A DNA stretch of 64,000 bases, from NCBI GenBank assembly GCA_963920765.1, contig OY987242.1, positions 41,309,198 through 41,373,197 on the forward strand, read 5' to 3'. Within the stretch, counting starts at the first letter, position 1, and each line of letters starts with the position of its first letter. Below the pieces are notes generated by a model that saw only the letters and a list, made by a program, of their open reading frames with translations, made no database searches and was not told where the DNA came from. Made by a program: the position numbers and the translations under genes. The DNA is from Ulota crispa. Its lineage: Eukaryota; Streptophyta; Bryopsida; Orthotrichales; Orthotrichaceae. This document shows positions 13,380 to 25,632 of this stretch, piece after piece.

Positions 13380-16337
13380 ATGGCCTCTCAAATTAAAGTT
13401 AGAGAGCAACCGGAGCCGTGGATTGCGAAGAAAAAGTCCAAAGCAGTGACCAAAGGATTGGAAGCAAGCTCCGGGGAAGCGGCCGTCGGAGTTCATTCCC
13501 CTTCAAAGATTGTCCCGGAAACACCGCAGAAGAGGGATAGAGGGCGTCCCAAATCCCAGCCGAATGCAACACCATCCTCCGGAAAGACGTCCAAATCTAA
13601 GACCGTGATAGCATCTAATGCAGATGCTGTACTATGTCGTACGAAGTTGTCAGTATCTGATGTTGACGAACTTCGAAAAAAACGAGAAGAAGATGCTATT
13701 GCCTGTGGGCGGCAGGTACGATCGCTGGATCCAGCGAACCCAAGGAGGATGCAAATCACTTCGGCAAACGCTATACCTGAAGGCATGTGGAAGACATATG
13801 CTGAAGCAGTAATATCATGTGCCGGACCTTCTTGTCCGCCACAGTCCTCAACAACTCAAGCAAGAACAGGTACATACGTATGGCTACAAAGTCACATATA
13901 TTGCAGACACTGTTTGTTATATGACCCGATGTCTACGGGAAGTTGCAAGTGTTCGTCTATGTAATTTGAAGAGGAAAATAATATATTCTGTAGTAGGAAG
14001 CTTCTGTCAATGCTTTAATGGCTTTAGCCTCTCCCCAAATGATCAGTTTTCCAGAGTAGGAACGATAATGAGCAGCAGATGAAGAGGTGAAAATTGATGT
14101 TATGAAAACAATCAAGAGAAGATTTTGTGATTGAGGCAGAAGTTGTCGTTCTTGTGATTTGTCTATAGAAATTTTATTTTACCAAGGGCTCGGTCATATC
14201 AGGTACCTTGAAAACCAGCTTTGACTAATTTCATGTGCAACGGCTCATAACGAAGTCAACGATATGAAATTTGAAATATGTTATAAACGGAATGCTGAAG
14301 TACTAACTTTATGCAAACACTACAGATAAAGGAGAAGTGGACAAGCCTGAATGCGAAGAGTTGACAACGACAGAACTTTTGGCGGTTAATGTCCGTCTGA
14401 AGGGTAAAGAAACTGCACACGCCAGTATCAATGACTCAGCGGACGTAGCAGAGAATGTGACACAGAAGGTTCCATCCAAAGGACATGTGGTTGGATTCAA
14501 CAGTGACGTGCAGGTTCAAGGTGAAGGTGGAAGAGTATCTACTGACAGACATGGACCGGCTCCACGATCGAGACGTAAAGAATCTCATTTTGTAAGCATT
14601 CACACTAATATAAAGTACAAGCCATGTGTGTATGCATAAAGTTGTTCGACTGATATTCAATTCTCAAAGAGTGTAGTTAACGTATTATTGCACGCATAAG
14701 CGAAGGGCATATGTGATTAATGATTTGGAAGATGGTCGATTGCAGCCATGTTTTTCTTTAATGAAACAGCTTACTCCAGTCATTTGTTCAACTTGAAGCA
14801 CTGTACTGACAAGTACTGCAATTTTATGTAAATATGCTTACTACCAATGAATTTCATTGTTGGAAAATGAAGGGTGACAGCGTCACCGAAGGCAATTCTC
14901 TCCAATTGGATCGATGTTTCATGGGTCAGAGTACTATGACTCTAGTTCGAAGAGCCCTCAGAGGAATAGGAGGGTGACAGAAGATTTCGGAAAAAATCTT
15001 AGCAAAAATCGTAAGCACTCTCTGAGTACTAAAGGACAGGGAAGCCGTCGTCCCGAGTCTAGTCACAGAAGGCGAAAGAAACTTACCGCGGTTTACAGAG
15101 GGGACGACCGAGATGACGACGGTAAGCTTTCTTATTAAGGATGTCTGCTGGCTGCTTATATGGGATTAACCTTTGTATGCAGCAATGATAACTGGAATTG
15201 GAGTGTTTGATGTAAGCAATGGCAGTTGGAGAAAGTTTAATGTCAACATCCACTCACGAACTTCACGTACATGCTATTTTAGTGTAAGTGAATGTGAATG
15301 TTAGAAGAAATTAATTAGGAATATCGCACAGCACATTGGTTTAGAGCTTTTGAAATGTAAGTGTTTAAATAATTAGGTTCTCCTCATTGCAGGATATTGG
15401 GATTACAGAACCGTGTCCAGAAAGGATGCAAGAAGGCGTCGATGTTATGACTCGGCATCTCCCGACAGTTCTCCAGTGCACAGGACTGGGTCATCATCAA
15501 GACGTGGCAGATCTCCTTCATTGCGATACAGAAGATCTCTGTCACTACGTAGTACAAGACCTTCTTTACCGCCTTCTTCCAGACAGCAGAGAAGGAGCAG
15601 TTCTGGCACTTTGTCGAAGTCACCACCACACACTTCGGCTACCGTATACCCTGCCAGCAAACTGCAGAAACGAGGAAATAGATATGGGAAGGAAGAGGAA
15701 AGTGCACCACTTTCCCCAGCACGTGGAAGGAGAGAACGCCGACTACATCAAGCACGTCGTGAAGAGGAGACAGCGAAGCGGGAGAGGAATGGAAAGAAGC
15801 CATGCACATTGACCGTGGACAGGAATGGAATACCATATGGTCGAGTACAAAAAGCATGGATTTCTGAAGTTAACAAGGTAGCAGTTGGGCTGGACCCGTC
15901 ATGCACACATATCAGAAAACAGACTTATGAGGGTGTACAAACATTCAAGAAACGGCTGAATGATATGTTTGAGTATGTTGGAACGTTGAATGAAGATCAT
16001 TATGAGAGGCTTAATGGGCAGGGCAGTAACTAAAAAAAGGGATGAACTCATAGACTTCATCAATAACAGAGGAGAACAACCCCTTCACATCGATAAAGAC
16101 GTATGGGAACGTCTAGTGCAATTAGCTCATAGTGAAGAGACAAAAAAGAAGTTGGCGCAAGGGCGTTACGCCAATTCTTGCAGAAAGACGTTAGGCAGAA
16201 CAGGCCCCAGCGGAGTTCACGGGATCACAAAGAAACTTCGCATGATACACAGCAAGTCCCCGAATCCTGACAACATTGAGGAAGAAATGCAAAGGGACAA
16301 AGGTTTTGGAAACCAAATAAAAGGAAAAATCCTTTAA
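13380..16337 (+). pseudogene. AT-hook/RS-rich plant transposase-type protein (Ptta/En-Spm family), frameshifted
   Basis: Exons that fit in phase: 13380-13869, 14326-14591, 14881-15121 and 15393-16033. The ATG at 13380 opens a basic protein with an AT-hook-like RDRGRPKSQ. Exon 3 and the start of exon 4 encode a long Arg/Ser-rich stretch with many SRR, RSPS and RRRS runs. The C-terminal part reads GIPYGRVQKAW, then VQTFKKRLNDMFEYVG, and, in the +1 frame, KDVWERLVQLA, RYANSCRKTLGRTGPSGV and EEEMQRDKG. This resembles the conserved block of plant PF03004-type transposases. The frame changes at about 16010-16014 (CTTAATGGG), where one extra A separates the two halves; the first frame stops at 16033 (about 545 residues). 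Further stops follow 16337 in possible 3' exons. Family knowledge: such proteins are the second product of CACTA elements and bind DNA. Inference: a recently disabled transposon gene. An assembly indel at the A is the alternative. Confidence 0.6.
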
Positions 16338-19300
16338 GCTTAAAGGAGAATCAGAGAAAGACGTCTACTTTGAGGACAACAGTAACTTGTAGTCAAGCAG
16401 GAGAAAATCATCTGGGGAGTATTACAGTTTTGCTTACAATGACAAGTTTAACCATTCAAATACTGGTCGTGATGACAGCCCCAGCTTCCGTCATGTGAGT
16501 TTACACGTAATGCACTTTTGGTTTACCAAATGCAAAGGGATTTTTGATGCAATTATGGGCAACTTGTGCAAACCACTACAATGGTCATCATTGTGAAATT
16601 TGTTTATAGCTTCATCATGTAGAATACTCTTGAAATGTTCAGAAGTCAAATTATGTAAAGTTTGAATTTATGAGTGTCAGACTATACAGTGTGCCAATGA
16701 GTATCATGGAATTAGTTTTCTATTGAATGTTTTAATAGTTTTTTAGATGTCAGTGAACGGGTAAAGAACTATCCATGACCATGAAACTTGAGGTGACATG
16801 AAAAGTTATTTTTCATCTCAATTAGTATCATGAACACATAGAGCTATACTGAATACTATTAGCGTTCCATTATGTATTTGAAAATCATTACAAATTCTTA
16901 GTAGTTACACCTTTGTGGTTCTCAATATTAAATTTTTTTCTAGGAATTGATAAGAATTTCTTAGATTTCACTTACCAAAAGTTCAAATAGAAAACTTGCA
17001 CTGCAAGTTTGTGTTCAACCAAAATTTGCTCAATTTATAAGCTAAAAAGATGGGGGTTAGCACTGAAGTATCAAGAGATATGGTGTATTTGAAATTGCCA
17101 CATTCATTGATGCGTACTTTGAGGGTTTCTGGAGTACACAGAGGAGTGCAATGGCAAGAGAGTACAAGGAGGAAGAGGCTTATGGTACCAATACAAGTGA
17201 TGGGAAGAAAACCACTAGTATGGCAATTGGGTCAATGAGCATATCAAAGGAGGCATATATTTTGTCTTTAGAAGAACTCCAGTGTCTGAAGTCAAGTACT
17301 TCAAAGGGATCTACATCCAACTCAAACATCTCGTCGCAGTCAACCATTTCTACTTCGTACACTGCCAAACGAAAAGAGAAGGTTCACAATGAACTAACCG
17401 TATGCCTAGTTGCAATTTCGTTTACTACTGTCTGTGAATTAATGTGTTGTGATTTTCTTATAAGTATGTACAAGCACTGAACTATGTAGGTGCTTTGAAG
17501 TCTGTCATCTTGGAACATGATTGTTTATGCAGGACATGTAGAAGAGATGTGCCCATCGACTGATGATCACATGCATCTGAGGAGATGTGGAGAATAGTCT
17601 GATGACCACTTACTTAAAGAGTGGAGTACCCTGTTAAGTCAATCCCTTTAATGCGAGGGACAATAATTGATTGAAGTGCAGGAATAGCACGTGGATGTTG
17701 TTTTGTTGTGTTCCTAATGTTGTTCTTGTTTATGGCAGGTTGTGATGTAATTAACATTGTAACGTAAGTTGTTAATGTTGTTCATGAATGAAGTAGAACC
17801 TGCATCTTCCGATGTAGCCATATAAGTTTTAAACTTGTAGCCTGTTGTAGGTATTATATGTGTTGGCATTTCAGAGAGCATACTCTCATGTGTGTGACTT
17901 TAAGTTATACTGTAACAGTAGTTTTTTTGATAATTTATGTGTAGCAGGTGAACTTCAGGTACAAGCTGTTGGTGAAGTCGATTGTCACTGTATGTGCGAT
18001 ATGCCGAATCTATATCCACTTGATGGCTGACATAGCAGTTGCAGACGAAAGGGAAGGTAGTGTCTACAACTGATGTGGGAATTTTTATGACAGCGAGATA
18101 TAAAAGAGCAGGAGTATATCATTAGTCCATGGTGACTTGTATGTTTGCATACGTACTATGTACAAGAATTGGAAGAGAATATTATATTTAGGAAGTGGAA
18201 GAGTAAAAGGCAAAACATGCGTTTGCACAGATTTTCCGAGTGGAAGAACACAGCATCGTCATCGCCTAACGGCGTTAGAACAAGGTAAATGTCATGAACA
18301 ATTATGGTGTGTCCTTTGTCCATTGACTGGTGAACCCAAGTGCTAGCTTATGTTCAAGAAATTTTGATTTTTTGATAGTTGCTTTTATGGTCAGCATAGT
18401 TTAGGAAGGGAGAACATGACATAACAAGGTCACTATTACAATTAGTGAACATAGGAGTAATAGTTGAGGTAATCCTAATGGGGTAGTAGAAGGAGATATT
18501 CATCCAAGATGTAGCACTCAATGTGATTGGGGGGTTTTCAGAGGGTAAGAGGGGGTTGATCGTCACGATGTGTATGTAATGCTGTATGATGTCTTGACAA
18601 GCAGAAGTGGAGGTTGCCAATGACGTAGTACCAGCTGGAAAGTGGAGTGGCGCTTGTAAGAGTAGAAGTCAATTGAATTCATTTGTGTATCTTTAAGTAA
18701 TTTTGGAATTTATGTCTTCACTACAACTGTGTAGAGTAGTTGCTGTTACTTTGTGTATTTTGAAAAGTAGCAATCTTATATGCAATTTTATGTCAGAGGC
18801 ATTTCAAGAACAATTTGAAGTACATTGAGTCAAAGATGGAGCAGGTTGTCATGGTTGGTACTTGTACATTTCCGACCTTGATGAAGTCATTATAGTAGGG
18901 AATCTTACTGTCTGAAGAGAATGAGGAATCGAGTGAATGACTTTCTAGTAGGTTGTTGTCATAGGGGATTGGAGAATGCAATTAGTGTGGCCTTATTGTG
19001 CTTTTTGCTAGGTGAGGAATCTTGGTATGTAGTCCATGATATATTAGTGTATCTTTACACCCAAATGAAACAGGCATATGGTTGTTGCAACCTTGTGGTA
19101 GAAAATTAAAAAAATGACGTGTTCTGAGGGAATGCGTGGAAGGGTGTAGGTTTTATTGGCTGGAGGAGTCGATGCAAAAGTGCATCCTATGATTTCTAGT
19201 CTAAATGTACAAATTTCTTTGTTTTATTGACATTGTTGTGCTTGTGAATATTGTCATCATATGGTTACGTTTTTATTGTGGCATGTGTATTTGGGTGTCA

Positions 19301-22300
19301 TTGGAGAGTCTTACAACAAAGATATCCTAAAGAAATGAGGTAGTTGACGTCGACATTCTTAAGCTAGAAAGGCATGCACAGCACGGTATGTCGTTGTTGG
19401 TGGTTTATGAAGTTCTAGAAAGATTGTTTTTTCACCAAAGAGTCCATGTTGCACTGGTGGAGTAGTTTTTTTTGAGTAATGTACAGTGGTATTTGTTAGT
19501 TTAGGAGAAACATGTTTCGAAACTGGATTTTACCTTTACAAAGTCTTGATTGCTTTAGTGTTTTGGTCATGTGAGATGGTTTATGTTGTAGTTCTAACAA
19601 AGTATTTTGTCGTTGGTGTAGGTTATCAAATGAACTTTCTTGACTTGTGGTTGAAGGGAATAATAAGCAATGAGAAAGAGATGTTGGTCAATCTTGAATT
19701 TGAGTTTATTTTTGAAAGTAATGAATATTGCGCTTAAGAAGGACGTTTGGTTGTGTATGAAAAAATATTGAGCTTGCCTTGGTTGAGCCACTGACGTCTG
19801 CAGCAAAATTGGTGATTGCAAATTAAATTATTATCCTATCTTGCACTAGCAAGTGGAAGGGAAAGAGTTTTACAATGTCTGAATTTTCCATTCATCGGTG
19901 CAATGATCTTGTGAATGTGTCATCAAAGTTCTCTTATGAAGTTATGTTTATGAAGACCATGTACAAATGCAAGAGCGGAAAAATAGCCACCTTGTGTTGT
20001 GGTATTCATTGGTTTTGAATCAGCTTTGCAATGCAAGGACTGCCATTGTTTGATCCATGTCTGTGTGATGTGCAGGACTTTCCATTCTTTAAAGAGCAAG
20101 ACGTTATGGTAAGGTGCAGACAATCCCACTGGCATACACGTTTGAATGTCTAGGAGTATTTAGTGCTGAAACGATTGTAGATTATGTGAAATGTAGCTGA
20201 GGAACTGCTTTGCATTGGTTAATCATGCATTGGTGAATCTAAAGTTGACAGAGAGAGTGAGGCATTGAAGGCAATGAACTGGAGGTTGTGGTAGTTCTTT
20301 CACTGTCGTGGCTTGTAGGAATTGCGCTAAGGTGGTGATGTTAACCTTGCTATGCATCATTTTAGTCAACAGTGTTGATGTCTCCTCCCATTCTGCAGGT
20401 CGTATTCGTAGGAGGCAGCAGACGCAATCTTTTGCATTGCTGAACCGCAACTGCCTCATCAATTGTGCTTTGTCCGAGCAAAGTACCTTTGATTTAGGAA
20501 CTATAGGAGTTGATTTCTTTTTAATCTCATGTTTTGCATATGTCTGGCAAAGGTGAAGTTTGACACCGTGGATGGTGATGACGGAATGCTGTAGATGGTG
20601 GCAATTAGATTCCATCTGACTACCTTTGGGAAGAGATGGCAAGTAAACTAAACTTCTTGTAGCCCTAGGCTGAGAAGGTATTCTTTTCCGTTTCTCTTGT
20701 GTCTGTGTTGTTTGGATATTTTGAGAGCTCCTTGAATATTTGAGTGGAATGGAATGCTTGAAGTACTGGCGGGATCACAATTTAGTTGAAGGGAGTGCTT
20801 CACAATCATCAAGCACTAGCTGAAGTAGGATTTCAGAGGCGAATGTTTGAAGGAGACGTAATAGGTGGTTTCATTGGCTTGTTTGGAAATGTTCTTGTGT
20901 TGAGCATAATTGGTGGTCAATTTCATGATTGAAACCTCGTCTGTGTGACTACCAAAGTAGTGAAGGCACTATTCCTACGCTACAATCTTGTTAACACAGT
21001 ACTTGTGAACGAGGGCCCAAGAGAGTGTGGAACTGGATGCACATAAATGTGAACATTGCATTGCTTGTAAAAATTTGATGATGGATATGACGTTCTAAAT
21101 TTTGGACCTTATAACATTGTCATTTGTCTTGTGAGTCTTGAAGAAACCATTGTAGAATGTGGTCTGTAGTAACCGAAAGTGTGAGGGTTGTAAATGACAT
21201 GTCTGAGACTATTCTGGATGCCCTAAATGAAGGATATGTACAAAATTTGTGACATGAATATCTCTGAGCACTGCTTCAATCATTGCTTTTGTACAGTGAG
21301 AGATGAGGAAATGTGGTTACCAATTCCATGAATTTTAGTCAATGAATCACTTACACTGAATGAACATGAATCATATTCTTTTGTGAATTGAAAAACTAAG
21401 ATATGGCTACTGTCTGCTCTATTATGTTGTGGAGGATGTAGTGGTTGAGAGTAGGGAAAGATAGGTTATGGTATGTCATAAAGAATCAAGTGTAATGTTG
21501 TTTGTCTTCTCTTCCCTAAATTGCCACTGCAGGTGATATACAAAGATTTTGGTGTCTTCAAGTTGGTCTTCATGTATGCATCAAAGAAGCTGTGGCGGCA
21601 AGGCCGACACGTTTTGGGAATGATGACGTCTATTACTATCAGAATATGAAACGGCTTTGGTATGTTACAATTTCAATACATATGGGACAAAAGCACCTCT
21701 ATAGTATGTGGTTTTTGACATGAAGAGTTTTTTTATTAGAGGCGTTGAGAACATATATATGCCAATCAGCAATGGGTTCAGTTAGTCTTCACAAAGACTC
21801 TGATTGGTGCTATAAAGTTTGAGAGTACAGAAGTGGTGTGCCATTGCAGTATAATTGCTGCCATCCGTATTGGAAGATTGATCATGCGGAAGTTTATTTG
21901 ACTAGTGGCAAATGCGAAAGAAATAATCTATGACCGTTGATCTGAAAATGCGACTGACGACCTTGCAGCGAATGGATATTGCATGTTATGGGGAAGGAAG
22001 AGACAGATATGATGTGTTGGGCAAGGAGGAGAGACATGGGATGATGACGTTGAAAGGGGATTACTCTGCATGACTTGGTGAATGACGGTTTAGCATATAT
22101 GTTGATTATATAGGTTTGTAGCTCTTCTTATGTTCCCCTTATTGAATTGGATCATGTCTTCTCTGTAAAGGTTTTTTCTTCTGTGTTATTACTATAAATG
22201 TTATGTGTCTTATGTTCAACCAATTTCTCATCTGATGTACAAATACTGTGAACGGAATCCTTTAATTTCAGCGGAGTAGCATTCTACCAACCACCTCCTT

Positions 22301-22907
22301 GGCCTAAAATTTGGCGTTAGGACATTGTAATTGAATACAAGTTTGGGGACATTTGTGGGAGTATTATGGTTTTTGCAAGTAATTTTGTGTCTGAGTTGAT
22401 TAAATGAACTACAAATTGGTTCAGAAGAACACTGAAAAACCTGTAGTTGTAGATGAAATGATGAATAAAACATTATTTATAGGAACAAAGTAGAAAAGCT
22501 ACAAACACACAATAGAGGAGAACCTATAATAGCCACAGTGTAAAAAAGTACAATATATGAACAGGTTATAAACAACAGATTTGAAAATGTAGCCACATTT
22601 TTCGGTTCTGAACTATACAAAAAACAATGGAAATTTTGAAAAAAAATCACGAGGAACAAAGTTTCAACAGAAAATGAATTGTTCGTGGCAAATTAATACA
22701 CAAAACAGTACACAGATGTATTGAATTTAATGTCAAAAGTATCAAGTAACAGTTGATTCAGTCATTCATAACATCCAAGTGACACTTCAATAACACGTAT
22801 TCAACAGAAAAACAATAGTTTGCTGTTCAAAAGTACCCAAATCAACTTGACCAAATCAACTAGTAGAATCAACAATTTTTAGTTAAATTTTTGTTATTTT
22901 TTTGCAG
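16338..22907. other. G/T-rich non-coding stretch downstream of the RS-rich gene
   Basis: Apart from the possible exon at 17142-17375, no protein of known type is seen. From about 17.5 to 22.2 kb the plus strand is rich in G and T and poor in C (for example 18541-18600 and 19561-19620). This mirrors the C/A-rich plus strand at 3.5-6.2 kb. Open frames such as 20223-20642 minus lack any recognisable motif. A segment at 16384-16495 could be a decayed exon (a TAG interrupts it, and a GTGAGT donor follows). Confidence 0.35.
17142..17375 (+). CDS. Possible 3' exon of the RS-rich transposase-type gene
   Basis: An open stretch preceded by a possible acceptor (ACACAG at 17136-17141) encodes a Glu/Ser/Lys-rich peptide beginning RSAMAREYKEEEAYG. 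It ends KRKEK before a possible but non-consensus GT donor at 17376. It is on the same strand as, and about 0.8 kb beyond, the frameshifted transposase exon. I recognise no domain, so it may be a C-terminal exon or chance coding. Confidence 0.25.
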
Positions 22908-24148
22908 ATTTTTCTACTAGTGAATCGGCACATGAGTCCAATGAGTCCAATGAGTCCAAAAATGATTCTCCGAAACCCATGAGAGTGAAACGTACGTGAC
23001 AAAAAGGGAAGGGACAAGCTGATTTAGAGGAGAAAATAGGGAGATTGGAAAGAGCTAAAGGGACCAATCTGGTATGGGGAGGAAAGATGGAAGATGATCT
23101 AGTCACCAAGGTGATCAAGGAGCTCAAGGAGATCCAAAAATTGATCATGTTTCAGCAAGATGTTCCTCGGAAACTCTGTATAATGTTGGGGGTGCCTTTG
23201 TTGCGGATTGTGGGCAAGGTGATGGACCTCCGTCATTTGAAGGACTTGAAAGAAACGGAGGTAGGAGTACTGCAAGCCAATATGAAGGGGCTTCACAAAG
23301 AGTTGCTAAAGGAAGCGAAATATGAGAGGTTGGCCAAAGAAGCAATAATCCACATTGCGGATCTTTGAAAGTTTTTAGAGAATCCGAGCAACGTGGTGGC
23401 TAAAGCAAAGCTCATCGATGCCAAGGTGATGAAAGAAAGAGCAGTAACGATGGGGCCCAATATAGTCAAAGTGTTGGTGGAATAAAGTTGGAGGATTGAA
23501 GCAATGTTGGTCAAAATGAGGATTCTCACTCACACAAAGACACCAGAACTAGAAATATAGCGAGGATTTGGTCCGGTAAAGGAGGCAACACTTGCCTAGA
23601 AAGACACTCCATTCCTTTCCTCCAAACTGCCAATGCCAAAATAGAAGGACAAATCAGAAACTCCTAATTCCAAGCGTTTTCTGCCCAAGCTAGATTTTGG
23701 ACCAACAAAAATATCTACCCAATGATTGCACAAAAGTCAATTCCAAACACCAACAAAGGATCCAGGTACAAGAAATGATCCGGATACATTGAAGGAGCAA
23801 GGTATAAGAATTGATCCAGGCACAACAGAAGATCGAAGTCCGGCCAAGATCCCGGTAAAGTGAAAAACAACAAAGGTAAACAGAAGGGTGTCAGCTTCAT
23901 CAAGTAAGGAGAAGATTATCCTCACCATTGAGAAGGACTCTTTTCTAACCGAGTTCGATATTGATAGCAAGTCTGGAACATCTCGAGATAAATCAAAATT
24001 CTCGGATTTAGATGCTTATAATCTAGCAATTAGAGGGAAGCGGAAATTGTCAACCAAGAAGGCGCAACAGACTTCAGCCAAGAAGAAGAAGATTGGAAAG
24101 ACATTGAAGGCCCGGAAAGCGCAAACAGCTACTAAACCTAATAGATAG
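22908..24148 (+). pseudogene. Decayed lysine-rich coding sequence of unknown family
   Basis: A single reading frame can be followed for about 1.2 kb. It starts just after a pyrimidine-rich acceptor (TTTTTTTGCAG at 22907), is interrupted by stops at 22997, 23366 and 23483 and several more, and ends with TAG after KPNR at 24148. The two open parts (23045-23368 and 23888-24148) are in the same frame, which argues for one ancestral protein. It begins with a Ser/Glu/Asn-rich repeat (HESNESNESK), continues with a helical, Lys/Glu/Leu-rich middle, and ends with a very basic tail (KRKLSTKKAQQTSAKKKKIGK) that could be nuclear or nucleic-acid-binding. I do not recognise the family. It lies 200 bp upstream of the copia left LTR and could be a host gene fragment or an open frame from an older retroelement. 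Confidence 0.45.
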
Positions 24149-24348
24149 ATTCACCACATAATAGCGGTAATAGGTGGAATATATATTTTAGAATAAATAG
24201 CTTGAGTATTTGGAAAATTAAAATTTAGTCACTTCCTAGTTACAGTAAACTTGGATGTCTAGATTTGATAAAATCAAATTTGAGATTTCTATTTTGTGGA
24301 AATTTGTGGTAGGTAGTTAAAAATTCACAATTTTCTGGATAAAGGAGT

Positions 24349-24630
24349 TGTTGAAAGGTTGCAATAAGGTATTAAGAGTTTGCTCTAAGCCAAAGGAGAT
24401 TTGCTAAGTGAAGTACTTAGTATTGGATAGAGAGCATGTGGTAAAAAGCACCTCATATAAAAGATTAGACCATAGATATGGTTATTCCATATGGTTAGAT
24501 GAAAGGAAAGTGTTTGAGAAAGTACATAGATGAGAGAGTTTGAAAACACTCTCATCTTTTTCATTTGTATCTTATACATTTGAGAATACCACGTGTGTCT
24601 TTGCTCTTCTATCTTCCCTATGTTTTTAAT
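24349..24630 (+). repeat. Left LTR of the copia element
   Basis: Starts TGTTGAAAGG and runs parallel to 29673 onward, sharing segments such as AGAGCATGT, GCACCTCATATAAA and TTTGTATCTTATACATTTGA. Similarity fades near 24620-24630, so the right edge is approximate. The shared CATATAAA near 24455 may be the TATA box of the element. Confidence 0.75.
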
Positions 24631-25632
24631 AGGTTATGGGCCCACTTCTTAGAATTTGGAGGTGCATTGGGGTGAGTGGGGATCACATTTGAGATAGATG
24701 AGCCTTTAGATTTTGACCTTGTGTACTTGGAAGACTTCTTTAGCTATTTTGGGTGTTAGGAGTGGTTTTGTAGTAAAAATGCTTGTCATTTGAGCTACTT
24801 TAGCACTTGTTTGTTCTTTAGGAGCTTTTGGAGGACTTGTTGTGCTTGTTTCTTGTGATGGAGTGCATTTGTGGTGAAAGAAGACTTTTAAAAAACTTCA
24901 TCTCTATTTATTTGCCCTTTAGAGTCATTTGCCTCTTAGAGAGTGGTTGATCCTCATTCAGCTTGGTAGAAGACCAAATTCAAGTTTGTGGAGTTGTGGA
25001 TCTTGTTGGAGAATTTGATTTATCATATTGAATGAGTTGATCCACTTAGGAGCTTATTTGGAGGTCCATTTGGTATTGTACAAGCTTTTGGAAGAGTGGA
25101 GTTGCTAAGAGTGGAGTTGCATCATCAAAATATATATTTGAAGTACAAAGAGGTGATTTGTGAGTTTGTACTTGCTTTAGTTGGTTTCTACCATTGCTTG
25201 AGGTTGTTTGCTTAAGTGAATGCATAACATTTATTCAAAGAGGCTGAAATTGCAAAGAGTGAATTTGAAGGTAAGATTTGAGTGATAAATGCACATTTAT
25301 AATAGATCTTGTGCTCTTTTGAGGGTTAGGTTGTATACTTCAACCCTTTGTGTGTAGAAAAAGCTAGGGTTTGCTTGGAAAATGGTTGAGTTGCATACTT
25401 CAATCTTTTGTGTGCATAGTGAGCTAGAGCTTTACTTGAGAGGTGGTTGAGTTGCATATTTAAGCCCCTTGTTTTTGGAGTTAGCTATCATTGAGAGTGG
25501 TTGAGTAGCATACTTCATCCTTTTGTGTGTGCCGAGAGCTAGGATTTGCTTGTTTGATGGTTAAACTCTTCACTTCAGCTCATTATTATTTTTTTATACC
25601 ATTAAGAGAGCTTTGAATTGCATACTTTAGCC
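24631..25632 (+). other. Untranslated leader of the copia element
   Basis: About 1 kb of G/T-rich sequence between the left LTR and the gag start, with no open frame of note. Its last third consists of imperfect tandem repeats (25326-25583), listed separately. Confidence 0.55.
25326..25583 (+). repeat. Imperfect tandem repeats in the copia leader
   Basis: Four to five diverged units of about 55-62 bp, each built around GGTTGAGTTGCATACTTCAA, then CTTTTGTGTG, then GAGCTAGGGTTTGCTTG. Units start near 25330, 25383, 25444, 25498 and 25558. They end about 50 bp before the gag ATG. Confidence 0.75.

Noticed and set aside
20223-20642. 139-codon minus-strand open frame
   Set aside because: No recognisable domain, opposite to the likely transcription of the region, and in strand-skewed DNA where stop codons are rarer on one strand.
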